Part shown: positions 39,428 to 50,440 of the stretch, piece after piece
Position numbering within the stretch: the first letter of the stretch is position 1
Layout of the letters: each line of letters opens with the position of its first letter
DNA from: Lactococcus protaetiae
GTDB lineage: Bacteria > Bacillota > Bacilli > Lactobacillales > Streptococcaceae
Length of the DNA: 64,000 nucleotides
Assembly (NCBI RefSeq): GCF_006965445.1
Contig: NZ_CP041356.1
Coordinates: forward strand, 2,356,001 to 2,420,000
Direction of reading: 5' to 3'
Made by a program: the position numbers and the translations under genes
The notes under the pieces: model-generated
What the model was told of the DNA's origin: nothing
What the model saw: the letters and a program-made list of their open reading frames with translations, nothing else
The model's database searches: none

Positions 39428-41689
39428 TTATTTTATATTTGTTTTATAGTTTGTTTCTAAAAGAATTTTTTCATTGTAAACTTCAAGTTCTATTGGCTGA
39501 CCTTTAAGGAGTTCGATTTCGATTGTGTCGGAAACAGAGATTTTTAATAAACGTCCACGATAATTGATATGGAAATTGTAAGCCGTCCAAGCTTCTGGTA
39601 AAAATGGAGCAAAACTTAGCTGACCTTCCCATGTTTTCATTTGAGCAAAACCATGAACAATGGCTAACCATGAGCCTGTCATTGAAGTGATGTGAAGTCC
39701 ATCTGCTGTATCGTTATTGTAGTTATCAAGGTCTAAACGTGCTGTACGTTCATACATCTCTACTGCTTTAGCTTCCATTCCAAGCTCGGCAGCAAGAATC
39801 GAGTGAATAGATGGAGATAACGAACTTTCATGAACAGTGAGTGGTTCATAAAATTCAAAGTTACGGCGTTTTTCTTCCAAGCTAAACTTGTCTCCAAAGA
39901 AATAAATCCCTTGCAATACATCTGCTTGCTTGATGTACGGACTGCGCAATACTCTGTCCCAAGACCAGTTTTGATTAAGCGGCAAGTTTGATGGATCAAG
40001 CTGCGCTACTGGTGTTAAGTCCTTGTCAAGATAACCATCATGTTGGACAAAAATACCTAATTTTTCATCCTCTGGATAGTACATTTTTTCCACGATTTCT
40101 GACCATTTTTCAAGTTCTTTTTCTGAAACTTTTAGATCAGGACGAGGAAATTTTGCTAGATTTTCACTGGTGTAGGTGAGAACCCATGCGGCTAACTTAT
40201 TGGTATACCAATTGTTGTTGATATTGTTTTCGTATTCGTTAGGTCCTGTGACGCCATGAATCATGTATTTATCATTTCGTTCTGAATAATGCACGCGGTC
40301 CGCCCAAAATCTTGCAATTTCAACTAGAACTTCCAGACCTTCATGAGCAAGATAGGTTTCATCACCCGTGTAATTGGTATAATTATAAATTGCATAAGCC
40401 ATCGCGCCATTACGATGAATTTCTTCAAAGGTGATTTCCCATTCATTGTGACATTCAACTCCTGTGAATGTAACCATTGGATAGAGCGCTCCAGCTAAAC
40501 CTTGTTGACGTGCATTATGTCTGGCTTGTGGAAGCTGTATATGTCTATATTTCAACAGATTTTTTGTGACTTTTTCATCAGCCAATGCGAGATAGAGTGG
40601 TACTGCATAAGCTTCTGTGTCCCAATAAGTCGCTCCGCCGTATTTTTCGCCTGTAAATCCTTTAGGTCCAATGTTCAAGCGTGCGTCTTCACCATAATAA
40701 GTGCTGAAAAGTTGAAAAAGGTTGAAACGTATTCCTTGTTGTGCTTCGTCAGAGCCTTGAATCTGTACGTCAGCGATTTCCCAACGTTTTGACCATGCTT
40801 CTATCTGTGCTGTACGAAGTTCTTCATAGCTAATTGCTGACAAAGACTCTATCAAAGCTACAGAAGTGTCTGTCAGTGCTGACAGATTGTCATAATCACG
40901 ACTTGTCAGCACCAAAACACGTTTTTCAAAAGTTAATGTTTGGCCTGCTGGCAAGATTTCTTCGTAAGTATCACTCACGTTGTCGTCAGCAGATTTTTGA
41001 GCGGTCAGTTGTAAACTTCCTTTGAAATCTTGATGGGCAAGGACCGTAAATTGTTCTACACCAAAAGGATTTGGAATGGTTTGACTAATGAGATAAGAAC
41101 CGTGTTCTGTATTACCTGATTCATAGGTATTCCAGAATTTTTCATCATAGTTGGCATCTTCATTACGAACATCAGCATCTATAAATGACTCTACCCGCAC
41201 ACTGTGCATTTGCCCATCAATATTTTCAAAGTTAAAATGGAAAACTGCGAGTTCTCGCGTTGCAATTGAGAAAAAGCGCTCAACTGTCACGCGCACACCA
41301 GAAAAAGAATAACCATAGCTCAATATTCCCTTTTCCATGTCCAATGCTAAATCAAAATCTGTTACTGGACTTGTTGCTAAATCAACTTCTTTTTTATCTA
41401 TAAACAGACGAACTTTGGAAAAATTCAGAGCGTTGATTGCCTTCCCAAAATATTCTGGGTAACCATTTTTCCACCAACCCACACGAGTTTTATCTGGAAA
41501 CCAGACACCTGCGATATAAGTTCCTTGATGATGGTCACCACTGAAAGTTTCGCTAAAATTTCCACGCATTCCCATGTAGCCATTTCCGATGGAAGTCAGG
41601 GATTCTTGCAATCTTCGGTCTTCTTTTTCGATTTGATGGGCCGTAATTTTCCAAGGATCAATTCCCATAATTCTCTTGATTTGTTTCAT
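39428..41689 (-). CDS. mapA: Maltose phosphorylase, GH65
   Basis: 753 residues from ATG 41689 ([15 protein letters not shown]); the longer frame to 41836 runs into repeat modules and is not used. It splits maltose with phosphate into beta-glucose-1-P and glucose in the cytoplasm. The N-terminal super-sandwich domain includes [13 protein letters not shown] and [25 protein letters not shown]. The (alpha/alpha)6 barrel has [36 protein letters not shown] and the catalytic acid in [14 protein letters not shown]. Trehalose phosphorylases share the fold; the maltose assignment rests on the surrounding mal genes. A CTGTCAGTGCTGACAG palindrome lies in the frame near 40870. Confidence 0.9.
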   Translation of the reverse strand: MKQIKRIMGIDPWKITAHQIEKEDRRLQESLTSIGNGYMGMRGNFSETFSGDHHQGTYIAGVWFPDKTRVGWWKNGYPEYFGKAINALNFSKVRLFIDKKEVDLATSPVTDFDLALDMEKGILSYGYSFSGVRVTVERFFSIATRELAVFHFNFENIDGQMHSVRVESFIDADVRNEDANYDEKFWNTYESGNTEHGSYLISQTIPNPFGVEQFTVLAHQDFKGSLQLTAQKSADDNVSDTYEEILPAGQTLTFEKRVLVLTSRDYDNLSALTDTSVALIESLSAISYEELRTAQIEAWSKRWEIADVQIQGSDEAQQGIRFNLFQLFSTYYGEDARLNIGPKGFTGEKYGGATYWDTEAYAVPLYLALADEKVTKNLLKYRHIQLPQARHNARQQGLAGALYPMVTFTGVECHNEWEITFEEIHRNGAMAYAIYNYTNYTGDETYLAHEGLEVLVEIARFWADRVHYSERNDKYMIHGVTGPNEYENNINNNWYTNKLAAWVLTYTSENLAKFPRPDLKVSEKELEKWSEIVEKMYYPEDEKLGIFVQHDGYLDKDLTPVAQLDPSNLPLNQNWSWDRVLRSPYIKQADVLQGIYFFGDKFSLEEKRRNFEFYEPLTVHESSLSPSIHSILAAELGMEAKAVEMYERTARLDLDNYNNDTADGLHITSMTGSWLAIVHGFAQMKTWEGQLSFAPFLPEAWTAYNFHINYRGRLLKISVSDTIEIELLKGQPIELEVYNEKILLETNYKTNIK

Positions 41690-41774
41690 TTTTACTTTTA
41701 TTTTTCCTTTTCTATAAGATGTGAGTCCGACTGTTTTGAAAGGTTGAAAAATGCCACTTGGCTCTTTACGCGAA

Positions 41775-42068
41775 AGCAGTATAGCTTCGCATGACCATTG
41801 GCTGTAAGCTACTAAAGCAGCAACGCCAAATGGCAAGCCAATGGACAGCGTAGTAGTTGCACTACGGAGATAGGAAAGCTGGAGGTTCTGTCGCAGACAG
41901 GTTCACAGATTTATCTTTTTTCACACCTTTCAAGGAGGATGAACTCAGTTGATTAAGATGTGAGGAGCGCTCGTTCAAAAGCGTAGCGATTTAGGAAATT
42001 GGATGGTTCATGCGAAAGCACGGTTCTCCAATTTATCTCGCCTAGCTTTTAGCGCTCCGAATTCAACT
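41775..42068. repeat. Diverged repeat family 1 material upstream of mapA
   Basis: Shares modules with other copies (CTTCGCATGACCATTGGCTG, CTACTAAAGCAGCAACGCC, GGACAGCGTAGTAG) but is followed by unique inverted repeats (GGTTCTGTCGCAGACAGGTT, GAGCGCTCG, AGCTTTTAGCGCT). Probably the relic of an older copy; it likely occupies the leader of mapA. Confidence 0.55.
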
Positions 42069-42182
42069 GAAGTGATTACTTCATTGGTGGGGAATTGCCA
42101 CTCCGACTAGGTGCTTTAGCAGCGTAGCGAGGATGGATAGCGTAGCCCAAAGGGCGGAGATAGCACGCACTTGCTAAGTTAA
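42069..42182 (+). repeat. Repeat family 1, shortest type-ii copy
   Basis: 114 bp from TGAAGTGATTACTTCATTGG to GCACGCACTTGCTAAGTTAA. The final TTAA supplies the stop codon (TAA) of the glucosidase gene ending at 42179. A minimal copy, useful for defining the ends. Confidence 0.92.
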
Positions 42183-43798
42183 ATCTTTTGATAAACATGA
42201 TATTCCCATGCTTCTAGTAGCATTTTGGTTTGAAATTGTCTGTCAGCACTTCCCAAGATATGCTGGTAATTTCTGTCAGTACTGACAGAAGTTTTATCAA
42301 AATTCAGATGTGCTTTTTTCGTTCCTAAATTGACCATAATCAAAAATTCATCACGTTCATAGACAAATGCCTGCAAGTGTCTAGCAAAATGGAAACGAAC
42401 GGCTCCATCAGAAATTGCTTTCTCATCGTGCCGCAGATGAATCAGTCTTTGATACAGTTCCGTCAGCACTGACAGACTTTCTGAATTTACTGTTTTAAAA
42501 TTTGGATTAATCTCCATCCACGGCTGACCTGTCGTAAAACCTGCATTTTCATCAAGCGACCATTGCAAAGGGGTACGTGCGTGTTCACGACTTCCCGCAG
42601 TCACTTTTTTTAGTGCATCATCTGCTGACAGATTTTCTGTCAGTAACGCTTGATAATGATTTTTAACTTCCTCTGCACGCAACTGACTACTGTCAGTAAA
42701 TGGAAAATTGGTCATGCCAAATTCTTGACCTTGATAAATGAAAGGGGTCCCCCGCAACAACATATAACTGACCGCAAGTGCTTTTGCTGATGCAAGTGAG
42801 CCATCACCAAAAGTGTCAATACTTCTAGGCTGGTCATGATTTTCAAGATAGAGCGCATTCCAACCCTCTGCTTGTAAGTCCTCCTGCCAACGCATAATCA
42901 CTTTCTTGTAAGCATAAATTGAACCTGTACCATCACCATTTGATTTGCGCGTGTTATGTTCAAGCTCAAAAATCATGTTGATGTAACCTGAATCATTTGT
43001 CCAGCTTGAAGCCTGATGTGAGCGAACTCCTGAAGCTTCACCAACCGTAAGAGCACCATACTCATCAAAAATTTTCTTCAAATCATCCATGTATTGCTCA
43101 ATGCCCGCAACATTCATGAACGGCTGCCACGGACCATCGCCTTTCCATGATTTAATTTTAAAATCCCACGGTTCTTTTTGAATATGAGAAATAGCATCTA
43201 ATCTAAAGCCGTCAATCCCAAGCTCTAACCACCAGCGAATCATACGATAAACTTCTTCTCGTACTTTAGGATTTTTCCAGTTTAAATCTGGTTGCTCTTT
43301 TGCAAAAACATGAAAATAAGCCTGTCTGGTCGCTTCATCATAAGTCCACGCTGAACCACCAAAAAACGAAATCCAGTCATTTGGCATCTTCTCATCTATC
43401 GCGTCTTGCCATAAATAATAGTCGCGATAAGGATTATCTTTCGACTTCTTGCTCTCTAAAAACCACGGATGTTGATCAGAAGTATGATTGACAACCAAGT
43501 CCATGATTACTTTTATACCAACTTCATGAGCTTTTGTAAGCAAAATTTTGAAATCATCAAGACTTCCAAACATCTCATCAATCGCATAATAATCTGCAAT
43601 ATCGTATCCACCATCAAATTGTGGACTTTTGTAAATTGGATTGAGCCAAATAAAATCAACCCCCAACTTTTTCAGATAAGTTAATTTTTCAATAATTCCT
43701 TGAATATCGCCGATGCCATCACCATTTGAATCCTTAAAAGATTTCGGATAAATCTGATAGCCAACGGCAGAATGAAACCAATTTTTATTCTTTTTCAT
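42179..43798 (-). CDS. GH13 alpha-glucosidase, probable alpha-1,4 type
   Basis: 539 residues, cytoplasmic (no signal). GH13 regions: DLVVNHTSD (I), GFRLDAISHI (II, nucleophile Asp), VGEASG (III, acid Glu) and YLENHDQPR (IV). The residue pair after the nucleophile is Ala-Ile. In the oligo-1,6-glucosidase/alpha-glucosidase subfamily Ala or Thr here goes with alpha-1,4 preference and Val with alpha-1,6 preference, so this enzyme probably acts on maltodextrins. Four TGTCAG-type palindromes lie in the frame. Its stop codon is formed by the end of the repeat at 42069-42182; 38 bases separate it from amyL. Named agl or dexB in related genomes, but I do not fix a symbol. Confidence 0.88.
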   Translation of the reverse strand: MKKNKNWFHSAVGYQIYPKSFKDSNGDGIGDIQGIIEKLTYLKKLGVDFIWLNPIYKSPQFDGGYDIADYYAIDEMFGSLDDFKILLTKAHEVGIKVIMDLVVNHTSDQHPWFLESKKSKDNPYRDYYLWQDAIDEKMPNDWISFFGGSAWTYDEATRQAYFHVFAKEQPDLNWKNPKVREEVYRMIRWWLELGIDGFRLDAISHIQKEPWDFKIKSWKGDGPWQPFMNVAGIEQYMDDLKKIFDEYGALTVGEASGVRSHQASSWTNDSGYINMIFELEHNTRKSNGDGTGSIYAYKKVIMRWQEDLQAEGWNALYLENHDQPRSIDTFGDGSLASAKALAVSYMLLRGTPFIYQGQEFGMTNFPFTDSSQLRAEEVKNHYQALLTENLSADDALKKVTAGSREHARTPLQWSLDENAGFTTGQPWMEINPNFKTVNSESLSVLTELYQRLIHLRHDEKAISDGAVRFHFARHLQAFVYERDEFLIMVNLGTKKAHLNFDKTSVSTDRNYQHILGSADRQFQTKMLLEAWEYHVYQKI

Positions 43799-43836
43799 TA
43801 AACCTAATCTCTGTCAGCACTGACAGAATTTTCCTT

Positions 43837-45414
43837 TTACTTCGTCAAAATTACCGTGCTGTATGCCGGAATTGTCAACTTGTCATCTGTGAGTTTTGCT
43901 ACTCCACCTTTGATGTAAAGTCCATCAGAAAGCTTGTTTCCAATGACTGCTTTAGGTAATTTCACAGTAACGGCGTCAGTAGCCGAAAAATTATTGACAA
44001 TCGTTAAGTCTTGCCCGTAATTAATGACAGATAAGCTATCATTACTGACAGAAACTGATTTGATTCTGTCAGCAGCAATTTCTGGATATTTTTCCTTTAA
44101 TCGTAAAATTTTCTTATACCAATTAAGCAAAGAATCTGGATTGGCTTCTTGTTGCGCAACTGAACCACCAAGTGTCGTAGCTGTCATATCACTTCCAGGC
44201 ACAGAAACACTTGCTTTTGGCGAATCTTTGCCATTAGCAGTCCAAGGCATTGGCAAACGTTTATTTTGGTCAACTCCTGAGCCACTCATTCCTAGCTCCT
44301 CTCCATAGTAAATAAATGGATTGCCTGGCATGAGCAAATAGCTTGATGCTGCCATTTTAGATTCAGGTAGCGTATTTGTGAAATTAATCGCTCGATCCAT
44401 ATCATGATTGGTCAAAAACGGTGCATCAATTGCCATCGGATTTGCTTTATGAATCTCGTCATCCCAAGCCGTTTCCCCCTCTGCAAAAGTTGAACCTTCA
44501 CCATACATCAAAGCATTCACCAATGGACTGTTATTATTATTTAAAGCATTGGGAAAAGCAAACAGCGAATTAATCTTCGAAGCATAAAGTGATGTAATAT
44601 CATCTGCACTTGCATAATCCTCGCCTACAACATAAGCCTTTTTATCTTGAGAATGAATTGTCTTCATCAACCAACTCGAAAATTTAACCGTGTTTTTATC
44701 CACAGATGTGCCATAATAATAAGCCATACCATCTAAACGAAAGCCCGAAACCCCTTTGTCCAGCCAAAATTTTGTGATTTTTGCGATTTCTTTTTTAACC
44801 TCTGGATTGGATAAATTCAGGTCTGGCATAGATTTGTCAAACTCTGACTCATAGTACTTTCCATTACTTGCCAAGTTATAGCCTTGTTTTGCCCTATCTG
44901 ACCAATTGTAATAATTTACATATTTTTTATCGCCAGCAAGCGCCTTTTCAAACCACACATTGTTTGTCGCTGTGTGATTAAATGGCATATCCAAGATGAC
45001 TGCAATTCCACGTTTTTTCGCCTGTGCAATCAAATTTTCAAAATCTGCCATTGTTCCCAATTTTGGATTGATTTCTTCATAATTTGTCACATCATAACCG
45101 TGATAACTAGGACTTGCAAAAATAGGTGTCATCCACAAGCCCTGAACTTTTAAATCCGTTGTTGATTGGGGATTTCCAGTGTTCAAATAATCTAAATGCT
45201 GAGTGACACCATTCAAATCTCCTTGCCCATCAGCATTTGAATCCGCAAAAGAACCTGTAAAAATTTCATAAAAATTGCGGTATAAATTTGGACTCACTTT
45301 TGTACTGACAGCTTTTTTGTCAGTACTACTCGCTTGCGAATTTGTCTTTTGGCAAGCTGTCAGTACTGACAGAGCAAGAATACTCGCTGACAAAACAATG
45401 ATTTTACTTTTCAT
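43837..45414 (-). CDS. amyL: Lipoprotein alpha-amylase, GH13
   Basis: 525 residues from ATG 45414. The signal sequence KIIVLSASILALSVLTACQ ends in a lipobox (LTAC) so the enzyme is anchored outside the membrane, then a Ser/Thr linker. GH13 regions: DMPFNHTA (I), GFRLDGMAYYY (II), VGEDYA (III) and LTNHDMDR (IV). It would cut starch or dextrins outside the cell to oligomers for the MalEFG importer. The start overlaps the 3' end of maa by 11 bases (translational coupling). Contains palindromes at about 45355 and imperfect ones near 44030. Longer frame to 45477 is an artefact of the overlap. Confidence 0.92.
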   Translation of the reverse strand: MKSKIIVLSASILALSVLTACQKTNSQASSTDKKAVSTKVSPNLYRNFYEIFTGSFADSNADGQGDLNGVTQHLDYLNTGNPQSTTDLKVQGLWMTPIFASPSYHGYDVTNYEEINPKLGTMADFENLIAQAKKRGIAVILDMPFNHTATNNVWFEKALAGDKKYVNYYNWSDRAKQGYNLASNGKYYESEFDKSMPDLNLSNPEVKKEIAKITKFWLDKGVSGFRLDGMAYYYGTSVDKNTVKFSSWLMKTIHSQDKKAYVVGEDYASADDITSLYASKINSLFAFPNALNNNNSPLVNALMYGEGSTFAEGETAWDDEIHKANPMAIDAPFLTNHDMDRAINFTNTLPESKMAASSYLLMPGNPFIYYGEELGMSGSGVDQNKRLPMPWTANGKDSPKASVSVPGSDMTATTLGGSVAQQEANPDSLLNWYKKILRLKEKYPEIAADRIKSVSVSNDSLSVINYGQDLTIVNNFSATDAVTVKLPKAVIGNKLSDGLYIKGGVAKLTDDKLTIPAYSTVILTK

Positions 45415-46012
45415 GATACTTTCTCTCTTCATTTTCCCAATAAAGACGGTCTGTTTCCGAAATTTCGCGTAAGACACGCGCAGGATTTCCTACTGCAATC
45501 ACATTTGCAGGCAAATCCTTTGTCACAACACTTCCAGAGCCAACAATCGTATTTTCGCCAATCGTAACCCCAGGATTGACAATCACACCAGCACCGAGCC
45601 AAACCCGATGGCAAATCGTAATCGCCTCTCCTAACTCTAACCCACGCACACGAACCCCAGCATCAATCGGATGACTGGGTGTAATCAACTGCACACGAGG
45701 TCCAAACATGACATCATCACCAATCGTAATCGGTGCTACATCAAGAAAGATACAGTCCATATTGGCATAAAAACGCTCACCAATCTTTGTGTTAAAGCCA
45801 TAATCAACATAAAGCGGCGGATTGACATAAATTTCTTCACCAGTTTGTCCAAATAATTCTTTTTCAAGCGCAACGATTCTATCTCTTTCCAGTAAACTCA
45901 TTTGATTGATTTTTTGCGCCAAAGCACGTGATTTCCTTGGACGGTATTCTGGTTCAATCTTGCCTGCATCGTAAAGCTCGCCTGAAATCATACGTTCGTA
46001 TTCAGAAGTCAT
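45404..46012 (-). CDS. maa: Maltose O-acetyltransferase
   Basis: 202 residues. The N-terminal Mac domain (TSEYERMISGELYDAGKIEPEYRPRKSRALAQKINQM) is followed by a left-handed beta-helix of hexapeptide repeats (VAPITIGDDVMFGPRVQLIT, VWLGAGVIVNPGVTIGENTIVGSGSVVTKDLPANVIAVGNPARVLREI). Catalytic His in TPSHPID. It transfers acetyl from acetyl-CoA to maltose or glucose, perhaps as detoxification or overflow when sugar accumulates. Followed by amyL with overlap. Confidence 0.93.
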   Translation of the reverse strand: MTSEYERMISGELYDAGKIEPEYRPRKSRALAQKINQMSLLERDRIVALEKELFGQTGEEIYVNPPLYVDYGFNTKIGERFYANMDCIFLDVAPITIGDDVMFGPRVQLITPSHPIDAGVRVRGLELGEAITICHRVWLGAGVIVNPGVTIGENTIVGSGSVVTKDLPANVIAVGNPARVLREISETDRLYWENEERKYHEK

Positions 46013-46076
46013 TTTTCACCTCACATCCTCTTTCTCCTAATTTTGTCGCTGATAGTTACTGCAAAATTCTGTCAGT

Positions 46077-46206
46077 TTAACCAAGCAAGTGCCTGCTAAA
46101 TCCCCACCTTTTTAGGTGGAGGGATAAGCAGCACTAAGCTTTGCTTTCGTTCTACTAACATCAGTGGGAGAGAAAGAATCTCCCACTGATGAAGTAATCA
46201 CTTCAA
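46077..46206 (-). repeat. Repeat family 1, short type-ii copy
   Basis: 130 bp. Left terminus TTAACCAAGCAAGTGCCTGC, right terminus GAAGTAATCACTTCA. Contains CCCACCTTTTTAGGTGGAGGG and TCAGTGGGAGA/TCTCCCACTGA stems. Confidence 0.9.
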
Positions 46207-46285
46207 TACGCCCAAAGAAAGTATTAAATCGGCAGATAAAAGAATGCTCAGCTTTGATGAGCATTCTGTCAGCGTACTGACAGAA
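46206..46285. repeat. Repeat family 2 unit
   Basis: One unit directly joined to the family 1 copy: ACGCCC-AAAGAAAGTATTAAATCGGC, then the AATGCTCA/TGAGCATT hairpin, closed by CTGTCAGCGTACTGACAG (46268-46285). Both families abut here. Confidence 0.75.
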
Positions 46286-46292
46286 AAAATTT

Positions 46293-46556
46293 TCACATTA
46301 GATTAATAATCACTAAAATTAGAAGAATATCGACAGTTACTCCAATAATCCACGCCAACCAAAAATACCATTTTCGCGTCTTATGATGGCAAATCTGTCC
46401 TGCCAAAATTGCACCAAGACCTCCGCCAATGACCGCCTCTGTCAGTAAAACTTTCTCAGGAATACGCCACAAATGGTGTACTGCTTTATACTTGTCCACC
46501 GCATAAAAGCCAAAAACTATGATGTTCCAGGCTAGTAAAATCCAAAGGAAAATCAT
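46293..46556 (-). CDS. DUF1294 family small membrane protein
   Basis: 87 residues with three membrane segments (about 2-20, 40-56, 62-86). The family motif YAVDKYKAVHHLWRIPEKVLLTEAVIGGGLGAILAGQICHHKTRKWYF is clear. Function unknown. Lies within the mal cluster between maa and a glucosidase gene, in the same direction, 37 bases after the glucosidase stop; the link to sugar use is only by position. Confidence 0.88.
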   Translation of the reverse strand: MIFLWILLAWNIIVFGFYAVDKYKAVHHLWRIPEKVLLTEAVIGGGLGAILAGQICHHKTRKWYFWLAWIIGVTVDILLILVIINLM

Positions 46557-46593
46557 CCTTTATCTCCTATCCTTTGACAGAATTCTGTCAGCA

Positions 46594-48192
<1,599 letters not shown>

Positions 48193-48296
48193 TTAACTCC
48201 TAAAAATGTCAAACTACTCACTGACAGCTTTCAAAATTTTCTGTCAGTAAAAAATTAATTTCTGTCAGCAAAATATCTTGCTGACAGAATCATAAA

Positions 48297-50050
48297 TTAT
48301 TTATAAATCACAAAACCATATTGTAAAACATTCTTACCATCTATCAAATTAGAGAATACAATATTTTCAGCTGAAAAATAAGCTGGTTTTTCCCCAATAT
48401 TGAAAACAGCTTTCAAGTCTCCACGTTTAAACTTAACAATACCATTTTCATTATCGACAATTTTCCACTCAACATCAGAATCACTTAAAATCTCTTGATA
48501 TTCATGACGAAAAGCAACCAATCCTTTGAAAAATTCAAACATATTTTCATCTTGAAATTCCTTTTCCCACGGCATACATTTCCGACACTCTGGGTCCATA
48601 CCACCAGTAACAGCGTACTCATCGCCATAGTAGATACATGGCACACCAGGCTGTAAATAAGTAAAAGTCTCCACAAGTTTCATCAGATTTTTGTTATTCT
48701 TTGCAACGGTCAAGATACGAGGAGTGTCATGCGAGTCTAACACATTAAACATCATTTGATTCACTTGTTTTCTATAAAGTGTCAATTGTGTGTTAATATT
48801 AGAAGCCATTTGTTCAAGCGAAATCTTCTTCGTGATAAATCCATCCTTAATGGCATCTGTATAAGCATAATTCATCACAGCTGTGAATTCATCCCCTACA
48901 AGCCACGGTTGAGCCGAATGCCACACTTCTCCTAAGATATAAAAATCTTTTTTCGCAGCATCACAAGTTGCTCTAAATTTCTTCCAGAAAGTATGGTCTA
49001 CCTCATCAGCAACATCCAAACGCCAAGCATCAATATCAAATTCACGAATCCAATAATCTGCAACTTTAAGCAAATAAGCTTCAACTTCCGGATTTGCTGT
49101 ATTTAACTTAGGCATATGCGGAGTAAAAGCAAATGTGTCGTAAGTTGTATTCTCAGCATTTTCAAAATCATCTGTCGGTGTATATGTCGCTGGCCATTGA
49201 TTTACATGGAACCAATCAGCAAATTTTGAGTCTTGTTGATATTTCAAAACATCTTGCCATTGTGCAGAAGTATCCCCAATATGATTAAAAACTGCATCCA
49301 ACATTACTTTAATTCCGCGCTTATGCGCCTCATCCACAAGTTTTTTGAAAATTTCTTTATCACCAAAATGCTTGTCGATATCCAAATAATCCTCAGTATC
49401 ATATTTATGATTTGAAAATGCCTGAAAAACAGGAGTAAAGTAAATTCCATTCACACCAAGCTCTGTTAAGTGATCCAAATGATTAATCACCCCTTGCAAA
49501 TCGCCCCATAAAAATCCTGACGTTCAGGTGTTTCCGCTGGATTCCATTCCTTTGTTTCTTCAGGATCATTTGATTTATCCCCATTAGCAAAACGTTCAGG
49601 AAAAATTTGATACCAAACCGTTTGTTTAACCCACTCAGGTGCATGGAAACGGTCAGTTTCATGGAAATAAGGAAGGCGAAAAGCACCATATTTTTTAGTT
49701 ACTAATGTCTTATCATAATCCAATAAGCCTTGGTCTGTATAGATGACTTTTTCACCATCTACACCAGTGACTACAAATAAATAATCCACTCGTTTAGTAG
49801 GAACAGTAATCTCCGCTTCAAAGAAATCACTAGTATTAGTAGAAAGAATCTTCTTCATTTCTATACTATGACTTTCCCAATACTGCGTATCTGGATTATC
49901 CACTCCTTTCCACATATAAGGGTCACCATAAACCAATTCTACAGTTGCGATATCATCCTTATCAGCTCGAAGCCGAATATGCATCAATTCCTTCGTATAT
50001 AAGTATGCAAACTCTGATTCAGGGCGATGGTAAAGTGCTGCTTTGTTCAT
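48297..50050 (-). pseudogene. dexC: Neopullulanase/cyclomaltodextrinase (frame broken by one missing base)
   Basis: Starts at ATG 50050 (MNKAALYHRPESEFAYLY) with GGAGG 9 bases upstream. Piece 1 (to about 49507) is the CBM34-type N-terminal domain and the start of the barrel (VKQTVWYQIFPERFANGDKSND). Piece 2 continues DLQGVINHLDHLTELGVNGIYFTPVF with GH13 regions DAVFNHIG (I), DAWRLDVADEV (II), LGEVWH (III), DSHDTPR (IV). The break is in CCCC at 49504-49507; one added base gives FYGGDLQGVI. Full product about 584 residues. It opens cyclodextrins and cuts pullulan or maltodextrins after import. First gene of the leftward mal operon. Confidence 0.88.
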
Positions 50051-50215
50051 AAAAAGAACCTCCAAATTATTTGATGGTTGTACTGCCCTAACATTGTCAC
50101 AAGATTTTTTCTGCACAATTTTAGGGACAGCGGAAAATCAATGCTCATACAATCAACTCTCCGTTAGTGTCATGTCCACCACATCTGGAAGAATACAAAT
50201 CCTCACATTGATTAC

Positions 50216-50252
50216 ATTTTAGCATAACGCTTTCATCTGCGCAACCGATTGC
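50216..50252 (-). promoter_or_regulatory. Leftward mal promoter with MalR-like operator and cre
   Basis: On the minus strand, -35 TTGCGC (50244-50239), 17-base spacer, -10 TAAAAT (50221-50216). The sequence GCAATCGGTTGCGC (50252-50239), overlapping the -35 box, resembles the operator of the malE promoter. The spacer contains TGAAAGCGTTATGC, which fits a cre site. It would drive dexC and the genes to its left. Confidence 0.65.
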
Positions 50253-50365
50253 ATATTATTTTGCAATTTCTTTTATTTTACATGATTATTTCTAACAGAA
50301 AATATCTCAGAAACGCTGTTTTTAAGCCAAAAACACCTCGTAACTAAAATGTAATATTATTTTCC

Positions 50366-50394
50366 TTGACAAAGAGCAAACGTTTGCGTAAAAT
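50366..50394 (+). promoter_or_regulatory. malE promoter with MalR-type operator in the spacer
   Basis: -35 TTGACA (50366-50371), 17-base spacer, -10 TAAAAT (50389-50394). The spacer is almost filled by the palindrome GCAAACGTTTGC (50376-50387), a LacI-family operator. Binding there would compete directly with RNA polymerase. Confidence 0.8.
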
Positions 50395-50408
50395 GAGAGG
50401 TGTAAAAA

Positions 50409-50424
50409 TTAAAACCGTTTTCAT
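50409..50424 (+). promoter_or_regulatory. Putative cre site in the malE leader
   Basis: TTAAAACCGTTTTCAT has the central CG and the near-palindromic arms of cre. It lies 15-30 bases after the -10 box and before the AGGAGG ribosome site, a roadblock position for CcpA. Confidence 0.6.
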
Positions 50425-50440
50425 TAGGAGGAAACACAAA

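Noticed and set aside
41690-41836. N-terminal extension of mapA
   Set aside because: It reads through diverged repeat modules; homologues begin near [15 protein letters not shown].
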